Shown: positions 6,211 to 12,792 of the stretch, in pieces | Layout of the letters: each line of letters begins with the position of its first letter | How positions within the stretch are numbered: position 1 is the stretch's first letter | NCBI GenBank assembly: GCA_020025295.1 | Contig: JAHHSJ010000044.1 | Location: forward strand, 1 to 16,478 | DNA length: 16,478 nucleotides | Source: Oscillospiraceae bacterium | Lineage (GTDB): Bacteria; Bacillota; Clostridia; Oscillospirales; Oscillospiraceae | Direction: 5' to 3' | The notes under the pieces: model-generated | Told to the model about the DNA's origin: nothing | Database searches by the model: none | What the model saw: the letters and a program-made list of their open reading frames with translations, nothing else | Program-made: the position numbers and the translations under genes

Positions 6211-6969
6211 ATGGGAACCAGACGCATTGTTGTGGCAAATCAAAAGGGCGGCGTAGGCAAAACTACCACCGCTGTGAATCTCTCCGCTGCGCTGCATGAA
6301 GCCGGCAAGCGTGTACTACTGGTCGATTTCGACCCCCAGGGTAACGCCACCAGCGGATTCGGTGTGGATAAAAACACCGTTTCTCCCAGTGTCTACGATG
6401 TAGTGCTGGGGGCTGTGGACACGGAAAAGGCCATTGTTTCCACCCCTTATGGCGATGTGCTGCCTGCCAACAAGGCGCTGGCTGGTGCAGGCATCGAACT
6501 GGTGGATTTTGAACGCCGGGAATTTCTGCTCTCCGACGCTTTGGACAAAGTGGAGGATCGGTATGACTTTATCATCATCGACTGTCCTCCCTCCCTCGAG
6601 CTACTGACCCTGAACGGTCTGGTCGCCGGTAAGAGCGTCCTTATCCCGGTGCAGTGTGAATATTACGCACTGGAAGGTCTGAGCGACCTGATGAACACCC
6701 TGCGGCTGGTGAAACGCCGCCTCACCTCGGACATTCAGGTGGAAGGCGTGCTGCTCACCATGTACAACGGCCGCACCAACCTGAGTATGCAGGTAGCAGA
6801 GGAAGTGAAGCGTCACTTCCGGGGTCAGGTCTACGCCACGGTCATCCCCAGAAACACCCGTCTTGCCGAGGCTCCCAGCCACGGCAAGCCCGTCATTGCC
6901 TACGATAAGTGGAGCAAGGGCACCCGGGCCTATCAGGCTCTGGCGAACGAGGTACTGGAGCAAAAGTGA
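6211..6969 (+). CDS. soj: Chromosome partitioning ATPase Soj/ParA
   Basis: Soj/ParA is the Walker ATPase that moves or regulates ParB-parS complexes and, in Bacillus, also modulates DnaA. The 252-residue product has the deviant Walker A KGGVGKTT with signature lysine K12 and P-loop K18, the switch-I region DFDPQGNATSG (39-49) and Walker B IIIDCPPSLE (D124). No N-terminal HTH domain is present, so it is the short chromosomal ParA type. RBS AGGAGG stands well before ATG 6211. The gene is followed by a parS and then spo0J. All key residues are intact. Confidence 0.96.
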   Translation: MGTRRIVVANQKGGVGKTTTAVNLSAALHEAGKRVLLVDFDPQGNATSGFGVDKNTVSPSVYDVVLGAVDTEKAIVSTPYGDVLPANKALAGAGIELVDFERREFLLSDALDKVEDRYDFIIIDCPPSLELLTLNGLVAGKSVLIPVQCEYYALEGLSDLMNTLRLVKRRLTSDIQVEGVLLTMYNGRTNLSMQVAEEVKRHFRGQVYATVIPRNTRLAEAPSHGKPVIAYDKWSKGTRAYQALANEVLEQK

Positions 6970-6978
6970 TTTTTCCAA

Positions 6979-6994
6979 TGTTTCACGTGAAACA
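6979..6994. promoter_or_regulatory. parS site 2
   Basis: TGTTTCACGTGAAACA, a second perfect parS in the 59-bp gap between soj and spo0J. It sits within a 20-bp palindrome (6977-6996). It lacks the long GC arms of site 1, so it should not stop transcription from soj into spo0J. Confidence 0.96.
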
Positions 6995-7028
6995 TTTCCA
7001 TTATTTTCACAGCAAGGAGTGAATCCGA

Positions 7029-7925
7029 ATGGCAAAGAAACGAGAATCCGGTCTGGGCCGGGGTCTGGACGCCCTGATGGGCAGCGGACCCTCAAGTCTG
7101 CTGGATGACGCCCAGAACAGCGGCGGCGTGACGATGCTCCCCATTTCTAAGGTGGAAGCCAACGCCGCACAGCCCCGAAAGCTGTTTGACGCTGAATCAC
7201 TCAGCGATTTGGCGGATAGCATTGCCACACACGGCATTTTACAGCCCATTACCGTCCGTCGGCTCCAGTCCGGCTACTATCAGATCATTTCCGGCGAGCG
7301 CCGCTGGCGTGCCGCCCGGGAAGCTGGTCTGAATGAAGTCCCGGTGCTGGTCATCGAGGCGGACGACAAGAAAGTCATGGAGCTTTCCCTCATCGAAAAC
7401 CTCCAGCGTGAGGACCTGAATCCCATGGAAGAGGCGGCCGGTTATCGCCGTCTGATGGATGAATTCGGTCTAAATCAGGAAGAATGTTCCGAGCGTGTGG
7501 GCAAAAGCCGCTCTGCCGTGGCAAATGCCCTGCGTCTGATGAATCTGCCGGAGCCGATTCAGGCGATGGTAGAGGACGGTCGGCTCACCGCCGGTCACGC
7601 CCGTTGTCTGGTTCCGGTGACTGATCCGGCCTTGCAGCAGAGTCTGGCGGAAAAGATTGCCAACGATGGACTTTCCGTCCGTCAGGCGGAACAGCTGGTG
7701 AAGAAGCTCACCACTCCCCAGAAGGAGAAGGAAACGCCGGCCAAGGACCCGCTGGCGGTGGATTACGCCGCTGTTGCTGCCAAGGAACTGGGCGAAAAGC
7801 TGGGCCGTCGGGTGAAAATCACCACCGGCAAGAAGAGAGGAAAACTGGAGTTAGAGTACTACGGCGTGGACGATCTGAACGATCTGCTGGATGCACTCGC
7901 TCTGATCAAAAAGTATCAAAAGTAA
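7029..7925 (+). CDS. spo0J: Chromosome partitioning protein Spo0J/ParB
   Basis: ParB is a CTP-dependent clamp that loads at parS, spreads, recruits SMC and stimulates Soj ATPase. The 298-residue product begins with the ParA-interacting motif GLGRGLDALMG (8-18). Then come the CTP-binding motifs (AAQPR 46-50, GERR 89-92, ENLQR 123-127), the HTH domain (about 147-195) and a C-terminal dimerisation domain (GRRVKITT...GKLELEYYGVDDLNDLLDAL). At the specificity positions it has R161, A167, N172 and G189. R and G are the ParB-type residues, in contrast to Q, K, K, R in the neighbouring Noc. AAGGAG precedes the ATG. It lies 30 bp before serS and is probably cotranscribed with it. Confidence 0.96.
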   Translation: MAKKRESGLGRGLDALMGSGPSSLLDDAQNSGGVTMLPISKVEANAAQPRKLFDAESLSDLADSIATHGILQPITVRRLQSGYYQIISGERRWRAAREAGLNEVPVLVIEADDKKVMELSLIENLQREDLNPMEEAAGYRRLMDEFGLNQEECSERVGKSRSAVANALRLMNLPEPIQAMVEDGRLTAGHARCLVPVTDPALQQSLAEKIANDGLSVRQAEQLVKKLTTPQKEKETPAKDPLAVDYAAVAAKELGEKLGRRVKITTGKKRGKLELEYYGVDDLNDLLDALALIKKYQK

Positions 7926-7955
7926 GAAATAACTCTGAGAAAGAGAGGAATATCC

Positions 7956-9350
7956 ATGTTAGACATCAAATTTGTTCGTGAGAACCCGGATGTGGTAAAG
8001 CAGAACATCAAGAATAAGTTCCAGGACGAGAAGCTGCCCATGGTGGACGAGGTCATCGAGCTCTACGGCCGCCAGCTGGAAGCCAAGCAGGCCGCCGAGG
8101 CTTTGCAGGCCAACCGCAACGCTCTGTCCAAGAAGATCGGTCAGCTGAAGGGTATGGCCAAGAAGGACCCGGAGAACGCCGCCAAGTACGAGGCCGAGGC
8201 TAACGAGATTCAGGCTCAGGTGGTCCGTGAGGCCGACCAGCGTGAAAAGCTGGAGAAGGAAGCCGACGAGCTGGCTGTCCGTGTCCGTGACATTATGATG
8301 AAAATTCCCAACATCATCGACCCCTCTGTGCCCATCGGCCCCGATGATTCCTGCAATGTGGAGGTTCAGCGCTTCGGTGAGTGCAAGCCCGCGGAGTTTG
8401 AGGTTCCCTACCACGCCGACATCATGGCTGCCTTCAACGGTCTGGATCTGACCAGCGCACGCCGTGTTTCCGGCACCGGTTTCTACTATCTGCTGGGCGA
8501 CATCGCCCGTCTGCACGAGGCAGTGCTGGCCTACGCCCGTGACTTCATGATTAACAAGGGCTTCACCTATGTGATTCCCCCTTACATGATCCGTGGCGAG
8601 ATGGTGGAGGGTGTCATGTCCTTCCCCGAAATGGACGCCATGATGTACAAGATTGAGGACCCCGAAAACAAGGACCCCAAGAACAGCCTGTACCTGATCG
8701 GCACCAGTGAGCACTCCATGATCGCCCGTTTCAACGGTCAGATCATCCCCGACTCCGAGCTGCCTCTCACTCTGACCTCCTATTCCCCCTGCTTCCGCAA
8801 GGAGAAGGGCTCCCACGGTCTGGAGGAGCGTGGCGTGTACCGCATCCATCAGTTTGAAAAGCAGGAAATGATTGTCATTTGCAAGCCCGAGGACTCCATG
8901 GACTGGTACGAGAAGCTGTGGCGCAACTCCGTGGAGCTGTTCCGTTCTCTGGATATTCCCGTCCGTCAGCTGGAGTGCTGCTCCGGCGATCTGGCGGATC
9001 TGAAGGTCAAGAGCTGCGACATTGAGGCTTGGTCTCCCCGTCAGCAGAAGTTCTTCGAGGTCTGCTCCTGCTCCAATCTGGGCGACGCTCAGGCTCGCCG
9101 TCTGGGCATCCGCTACAAGGAGAGCTATGAGGTCACCGATAAGAAGGGCAAGACCGTCACCAAGACCCGCAATGTGCTGGCTCACACGCTGAACAACACC
9201 TGCGTGGCACCTCCCCGTATGCTGATTGCCTTCTTGGAGAACAACCTGCAGGCCGACGGCAGCGTGGTCATCCCCGAGGCTCTGCGTCCCTACATGGGCG
9301 GCAAGGCCAAGCTGGAAAAGGCCAACACCTACATTCCCCCTCAGAACTAA
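7956..9350 (+). CDS. serS: Seryl-tRNA synthetase, divergent
   Basis: SerRS charges tRNA-Ser. The 464-residue protein has the N-terminal helical arm (about residues 30-110) that grips the tRNA-Ser variable arm. A class II core follows: IGTSEHS (248-254, in place of the usual TAE/TSE loop), motif 2 CFRKEKGSHGLEERGVYRIHQF (279-300) and motif 3 NNTCVAPPRMLIAFLEN (413-429). It is about 40 residues longer than typical bacterial SerRS, with an extra stretch near 234-243 (EDPENKDPKN). The serine-site region reads CSNLGDAQARR (372-382), where a bulky aromatic residue usually precedes QARR. No T-box is present upstream; it follows spo0J by 30 bp with RBS GAGAGGAA. Codon use is strongly biased, like a highly expressed gene. 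Confidence 0.92.
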   Translation: MLDIKFVRENPDVVKQNIKNKFQDEKLPMVDEVIELYGRQLEAKQAAEALQANRNALSKKIGQLKGMAKKDPENAAKYEAEANEIQAQVVREADQREKLEKEADELAVRVRDIMMKIPNIIDPSVPIGPDDSCNVEVQRFGECKPAEFEVPYHADIMAAFNGLDLTSARRVSGTGFYYLLGDIARLHEAVLAYARDFMINKGFTYVIPPYMIRGEMVEGVMSFPEMDAMMYKIEDPENKDPKNSLYLIGTSEHSMIARFNGQIIPDSELPLTLTSYSPCFRKEKGSHGLEERGVYRIHQFEKQEMIVICKPEDSMDWYEKLWRNSVELFRSLDIPVRQLECCSGDLADLKVKSCDIEAWSPRQQKFFEVCSCSNLGDAQARRLGIRYKESYEVTDKKGKTVTKTRNVLAHTLNNTCVAPPRMLIAFLENNLQADGSVVIPEALRPYMGGKAKLEKANTYIPPQN

Positions 9351-9405
9351 AAAAACCGTTTATCCCTTGGGGCGCAAGGGCTTGCACTCTTCGTCCCGGG
9401 GGTTC

Positions 9406-9470
9406 AGACAGGGAGTACCGCCCTGTCTTTACTCCGGCGGTATTCCTCCGATTCCAAGCAAAAAGGAGGT
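9406..9470 (+). promoter_or_regulatory. Leader with competing hairpins before the 9477 gene
   Basis: Two stems cannot form together. The first is AGACAGGG (9406-9413) with CCCTGTCT (9421-9428), followed by TT, a weak terminator for the soj-spo0J-serS transcript. The second is GGAGTACCGCC (9412-9422) with GGCGGTATTCC (9436-9446), 11 pairs including one G-T. In addition CCTCC (9445-9449) can pair with the GGAGG of the ribosome binding site (9465-9469). It could be a simple weak terminator or a leader that controls translation of the downstream gene. Confidence 0.4.
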
Positions 9471-9476
9471 TATCTT

Positions 9477-10217
9477 ATGGAATTTCTCCTGCTCGTCGTG
9501 ATTATTGTCGTGCTGGTTGCCCTGTTCAAATCCAAAGGGCCGAACGGTAAGGCGAAAACTGACAGCACGCATACCCCCACGGTCAGCCATCCGGCAGCAC
9601 CCAAAGCCACGCCCAAGGCTGACCCCTTTGCCGGCGTAGATCGGGACGCCTTTGCCCGGGCTCAGGCTGCCATGTCCGGCAGCAAGCCGGCTCCCAAGGC
9701 AGACGCCTCCGGCAGCTTTTCCGCCGCAGCCAAGGCTCCCACGAAGGAACCCCCTCAGGACACGCCGTTCCGGAAGGCCGTGAAGAACTACTTCCGTTCC
9801 AACTGGGCCAAGGACGGCAGCATCTATCAGGATTTGGACAGTATGCCCATCAACAGCTTCACCGTCCAGTTCCGAGAGGATCGCATTGTGGAGTCCATTT
9901 CGCTGGAGGGTCAGGACATTCCTCTGGTCAATGAAACCATGTATGACACCCTCTGTGCCAAGGAGTCCATCCCCGATCTGACCACCGAAGCCGCTCAGAA
10001 CGAGCTGCTCACCGCCCTCACCGACTACCTGACCGGACTGGGCACCCTCACGCTCCGCAACGGAGCCTTTGTCCCCGTCCGCACCTCGGCGCCTGCCAAG
10101 CCGAAGCCTTCCGCTCAGCCGGAACAGAAGCAGGTCGGCACCGACTACGAAGCCCTGCGTGCCCAGATGCAGTCCATGCTGGAGCAAATGGCCAAGCAGG
10201 ACAAGCCCAACAAGTGA
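9477..10217 (+). CDS. Unknown protein with N-terminal membrane anchor
   Basis: I do not recognise this 246-residue protein. Residues 3-17 are almost all Leu, Val and Ile with few flanking charges before K18, a single-pass anchor; the rest may lie on the cytoplasmic side or outside. A low-complexity Ala/Pro/Lys/Ser linker (about 20-95) follows. A compact region (about 96-202) has predicted helix and strand character (AVKNYFRSNW, FTVQFREDRIVESISLEG, LTDYLTGLGTLTLRNGAFVPV). A second Pro/Lys linker leads to a short C-terminal helix (223-240, DYEALRAQMQSMLEQMAK) that could form a coiled coil. RBS AAAGGAGGT is near perfect. It is most likely a conserved hypothetical of its lineage. Confidence 0.8.
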   Translation: MEFLLLVVIIVVLVALFKSKGPNGKAKTDSTHTPTVSHPAAPKATPKADPFAGVDRDAFARAQAAMSGSKPAPKADASGSFSAAAKAPTKEPPQDTPFRKAVKNYFRSNWAKDGSIYQDLDSMPINSFTVQFREDRIVESISLEGQDIPLVNETMYDTLCAKESIPDLTTEAAQNELLTALTDYLTGLGTLTLRNGAFVPVRTSAPAKPKPSAQPEQKQVGTDYEALRAQMQSMLEQMAKQDKPNK

Positions 10218-10226
10218 TTTCCCGAC

Positions 10227-10258
10227 GGGGAGAGATCGGCTTCGGCCGATCTCTCCCC
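10227..10258. terminator. Strong 14-bp hairpin with TTCG loop
   Basis: GGGGAGAGATCGGC (10227-10240), loop TTCG, and the exact complement (10245-10258), 9 bp after the stop of the 9477 gene. The C(UUCG)G tetraloop is exceptionally stable, but no T-tract follows on either strand, so it may stabilise the 3' end of the mRNA rather than terminate. Confidence 0.55.
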
Positions 10259-10279
10259 CGGAGATTGCCTTCAGGGTGG

Positions 10280-10310
10280 GGGTCTGCCCAGTGAGCCACT
10301 GCGCAGACCC
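10280..10310. other. Second strong hairpin in the same gap
   Basis: GGGTCTGC (10280-10287) pairs with GCAGACCC (10303-10310). After one C-C mismatch CAGTG pairs with CACTG around a 3-nt loop. No T-tract follows. The remainder of the gap up to 10390 is AT-rich and probably holds the promoter of the membrane-protein gene, but I cannot pick boxes with confidence. Confidence 0.5.
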
Positions 10311-10403
10311 ATGTCCTGAATTTTCCTATTTTCTTCTAAAATAAAGCAAATTCAGACATTTTTCATGTTATTTCAATCTCAAAAGTGTGTAAAGGAGTAT
10401 CCT

Positions 10404-10760
10404 ATGAACGAAGAGCAGCTGCCTCAGCAGGAAACGGAACCTGCCCCCTTTGTCCCCTCGCCGGTATCCCGCCGCATCTGGGCATGGATGGGTCTGGTCT
10501 ACGCCGTGCTTATCATGCTCCTGATCACCTACTGGATTGCCACCTCCCACTTCATCACCGGACTCACCGGATTGATGCTGTTCCCCCTCTTCGGTGCGCT
10601 GTGCGCTCAGGGCGTGAACAACTACCACCGCTGCAAGCATGGGGAGCGCACCGGCAAGCCCGGCCTGCTGCTGGGCTCTGCCATCTGCATGGGCGTCATC
10701 ACCCTGAGCCTGCTGGCTCTGGGCATCGTTCAGCTGGTGGATTTCTTCGGAGGGATGTGA
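10404..10760 (+). CDS. Small integral membrane protein, unknown function
   Basis: The 118-residue product has three hydrophobic segments (about 25-45, 51-71 and 87-115), a Pro/Glu/Gln-rich N-terminal tail and a short positively charged loop, NNYHRCKHGERTGKP (72-86). The charge pattern suggests that loop is cytoplasmic. I see no catalytic motif and do not recognise the family. Start ATG 10404 has AAAGGAG 6 nt upstream; an upstream in-frame ATG lacks one. The stop codon lies 5 bp before rsmG, and the rsmG ribosome binding site (GGAGGG, 10749-10754) sits inside this gene, so they are cotranscribed. Confidence 0.8.
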   Translation: MNEEQLPQQETEPAPFVPSPVSRRIWAWMGLVYAVLIMLLITYWIATSHFITGLTGLMLFPLFGALCAQGVNNYHRCKHGERTGKPGLLLGSAICMGVITLSLLALGIVQLVDFFGGM

Positions 10761-10765
10761 CCGAA

Positions 10766-11464
10766 ATGCAGGAGCTTTTGAAACAGGGGCTTACCCAGCT
10801 GGGTCTGGATCCCAACTGCGCCCCGGCACTGGAGCAGTACGCTCACCTGCTGGTGGAGAAAAACAAGGTCATGAACCTGACCGCTATCACCGACCCCACC
10901 GAAGTGGCGCAAAAGCATATGCTGGACTGCGCCGCCGTGCTGGGCTCTCTGCCCGAAGGGGCAAGCAAGGGCATTGATGTGGGCACCGGAGCCGGATTCC
11001 CCGGCATGGTGCTGAACATCTGCGCCCCGAACCTGCACATGACCCTGCTTGACAGCCTGCAAAAGCGGGTAGACTGGCTGGGTGAGGTGGCGGACACCTT
11101 GGATTTGGAGGTGGAGCGCATCCACGGCCGTGCCGAGGAGTTTGGACGGGACAGCGACTATCGGGGTCAGTACGACTTCGCCACCGCCCGTGCCGTGGCA
11201 GATTTGCGCATTCTCTGTGAGCTGTGCCTGCCCTTCCTCAAGGTCGGAGGCGTGTTCCTCGCCATGAAGGCCCAGGATTATCAGGAGGAGCTGGACCACG
11301 CCGCCCACGGCATTTCCCTGCTGGGCGGACGGATTCTTCCGGCTTACACCTACACCATTCCCGGCACCGATTTGGTGCGAAAAGTCATCCGAGTGGAGAA
11401 AATCAGCGAAACTCCGGAGAAATATCCCCGGCGGTTTGCGAAAATCCAGAAAAATCCCCTTTGA
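10766..11464 (+). CDS. rsmG: 16S rRNA (guanine-527 N7) methyltransferase
   Basis: RsmG (GidB) puts the m7G527 mark on 16S rRNA; its loss gives low-level streptomycin resistance in several bacteria. The 232-residue product has NLTAITD (37-43), HMLDC (51-55), the SAM-binding loop DVGTGAGFPG (71-80), LLDSLQKR (94-101) and the ARAVA block (141-145), all typical. Start ATG 10766 lies about 11 nt after GGAGGG; an in-frame GTG at 10757 is only 2 nt from it and is less likely. A longer upstream frame overlaps the membrane-protein gene and is a shadow. In Firmicutes rsmG commonly lies near noc-soj-spo0J, as here at a few kb distance. No intrinsic terminator is seen after it. Confidence 0.95.
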   Translation: MQELLKQGLTQLGLDPNCAPALEQYAHLLVEKNKVMNLTAITDPTEVAQKHMLDCAAVLGSLPEGASKGIDVGTGAGFPGMVLNICAPNLHMTLLDSLQKRVDWLGEVADTLDLEVERIHGRAEEFGRDSDYRGQYDFATARAVADLRILCELCLPFLKVGGVFLAMKAQDYQEELDHAAHGISLLGGRILPAYTYTIPGTDLVRKVIRVEKISETPEKYPRRFAKIQKNPL

Positions 11465-11500
11465 TTTACTGAGATTTGAAAAAAGATTACAAAATACATA

Positions 11501-11529
11501 TAAATTACAAAAAAAGCGATTGTAATTTA
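11501..11529. promoter_or_regulatory. Inverted repeat overlapping the minD -35 box
   Basis: TAAATTACAA (11501-11510) and TTGTAATTTA (11520-11529) form a perfect 10-bp inverted repeat with a 9-bp spacer. The right arm includes the -35 hexamer. A further ATTACAA occurs around 11487. This has the shape of a repressor operator; the regulator is unknown. Confidence 0.5.
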
Positions 11530-11548
11530 TTGGTTTTTGTGCTAATGT
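11520..11548 (+). promoter_or_regulatory. Promoter of the minD-mgsA pair
   Basis: TTGTAA (11520-11525), a 17-bp spacer and TAATGT (11543-11548), with TGC directly before the -10 as an extended -10 element. As no clear promoter is seen before the T-box at 12793, this one may also feed the hisS operon. Confidence 0.7.
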
Positions 11549-11588
11549 TATTACTGCCAACGGTGGGCATATATTGGAGGTCAGCCAC

Positions 11589-12329
11589 ATGAGCAAAGGT
11601 CAATCCATCGTGATCACATCCGGTAAGGGCGGCACCGGCAAGACCTCCACGGCCGCAGGCATTGCCGCCTGTCTGGCGGCGATGGGGTACAAAACCCTGT
11701 GCATCGACACCGACATCGGGCTCCGAAATCTGGACCTCACACTGGGTATGTCTGAGGAGCTGCTGATGGATTTCACCGATGTGATTCAGAAGCGATGCTC
11801 GCTGGAGCGTGCCTGCCTGGGGCATCCCACAATTGAGCAGCTCTACCTGCTCACCGCACCGGTCACCCTCCCCGAAGGGGTGGATGAATCCGACATGACC
11901 GCCCTCCTCCGTGAGGTGCGTGAAGCCTTTGATTACTGCATCATCGACTGTCCTGCCGGCGTCGGACGAGGATTTTCCCTCGCCACCTGTGCCGCCGATC
12001 AGGCCGTTGTCGTCTGTAACCCGGACAGTGCCTCCCTTCGGGACGGGCAGGCCACCGCAATGCGTCTGCGGCGGCTGAATATTCCCCTCCGTCTGGTGGT
12101 CAACCGAGTGAAACCTCGACTGCTCCACAAAATGCGGATGGACATTGATGATGTGATGGATACCACCGGACTGCCCCTGCTGGGCGTGGTTCCGGAGGAT
12201 GAAAAGGTGCCTTTGGCTGCGGCCCGAGGCGTCAGTATCATTACTGCGACTCGCAAAGGAGCCGCAAGAGCCTACTACAATATCGCAAAACGCATTACCG
12301 GCGACCGGGTCCCTCTAATGCGTATCTAA
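11589..12329 (+). CDS. minD: MinD-like ATPase lacking the membrane-targeting helix
   Basis: MinD normally binds membrane as an ATP dimer and places MinC to block division away from midcell. This 246-residue protein has the deviant Walker A SGKGGTGKTS (11-20, signature lysine K13), switch I DTDIGLRNLDL (40-50), Walker B CIIDCPAG (117-124) and the MinD-type ending AYYNIAKRITGDRVPLM. It stops two residues after VPLM, where MinD proteins usually continue for about 15-20 residues into an amphipathic membrane helix. No other frame downstream restores one. Neither minC nor minE is present in the window. Start ATG 11589 is 8 nt after GGAGG. It lies 25 bp before the mgsA-like gene. It could be a functional MinD with altered localisation or a repurposed paralogue. 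Confidence 0.85.
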   Translation: MSKGQSIVITSGKGGTGKTSTAAGIAACLAAMGYKTLCIDTDIGLRNLDLTLGMSEELLMDFTDVIQKRCSLERACLGHPTIEQLYLLTAPVTLPEGVDESDMTALLREVREAFDYCIIDCPAGVGRGFSLATCAADQAVVVCNPDSASLRDGQATAMRLRRLNIPLRLVVNRVKPRLLHKMRMDIDDVMDTTGLPLLGVVPEDEKVPLAAARGVSIITATRKGAARAYYNIAKRITGDRVPLMRI

Positions 12330-12354
12330 ACACGATGAAAGGATGTGGTTTCCC

Positions 12355-12771
12355 GTGAATATTGCATTGATGGCCCACGACAATCGAAAGGAATTGATGG
12401 TGCAGTTCTGTATTGCGTACTGCGGCATCCTTTCTAAGCACACCGTCTGTGCCACTGGTACCACAGGCCGTGTGGTTGCAGAAGCAACCGGCATGCCCGT
12501 CAAGCCTTTCATGGGTCGTGCCCACGGCGGCGTTCAGCAGATCGGCGCCCGTATTGCCTATGACGAGATTGACATGGTGATCTATCTCACCTACCCCAAG
12601 GATACCTCCGATGAGGATAACCTCACCTATATCCGCCGCCTCTGCGATGAGCACAATGTGCCTCTGGCTACCAATCTGGCCACCGCAGAAATGCTGGTTC
12701 AGGGCCTCAATCGGGGCGATCTGGACTGGCGTGAGATTGCCTATCCCCACAGCAAGCGTCACGCCCTGTGA
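12355..12771 (+). CDS. Methylglyoxal-synthase-fold protein without catalytic Asp
   Basis: The 138-residue product aligns along its whole length with methylglyoxal synthase (MgsA), which converts dihydroxyacetone phosphate to methylglyoxal. It keeps H8-D9 (E. coli H19-D20), K12 (K23) and the phosphate loop A-T34-G-T36-T37-G. The catalytic motif GGDQQ is GGVQQ here, so the general-base Asp71 is Val60. By alignment Asp91 is Tyr80, His98 is Asp86, Asp101 is Asn89 and Ser65 is Gly54. An active synthase is therefore unlikely. The alignment around 86-89 needs a one-residue gap. Start is GTG 12355, giving the family-typical MNIALMAHD; AAAGGA lies 11 nt upstream, and the ATG at 12343 overlaps that site. 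It shares a transcript with minD. Confidence 0.85.
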   Translation: MNIALMAHDNRKELMVQFCIAYCGILSKHTVCATGTTGRVVAEATGMPVKPFMGRAHGGVQQIGARIAYDEIDMVIYLTYPKDTSDEDNLTYIRRLCDEHNVPLATNLATAEMLVQGLNRGDLDWREIAYPHSKRHAL

Positions 12772-12792
12772 GAAACCAACCAGAATAACCAT

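Noticed and set aside
9351..9476. Possible tRNA gene after serS
   Set aside because: A GGTTC-like stretch is present but no cloverleaf, anticodon arm or acceptor stem can be folded.
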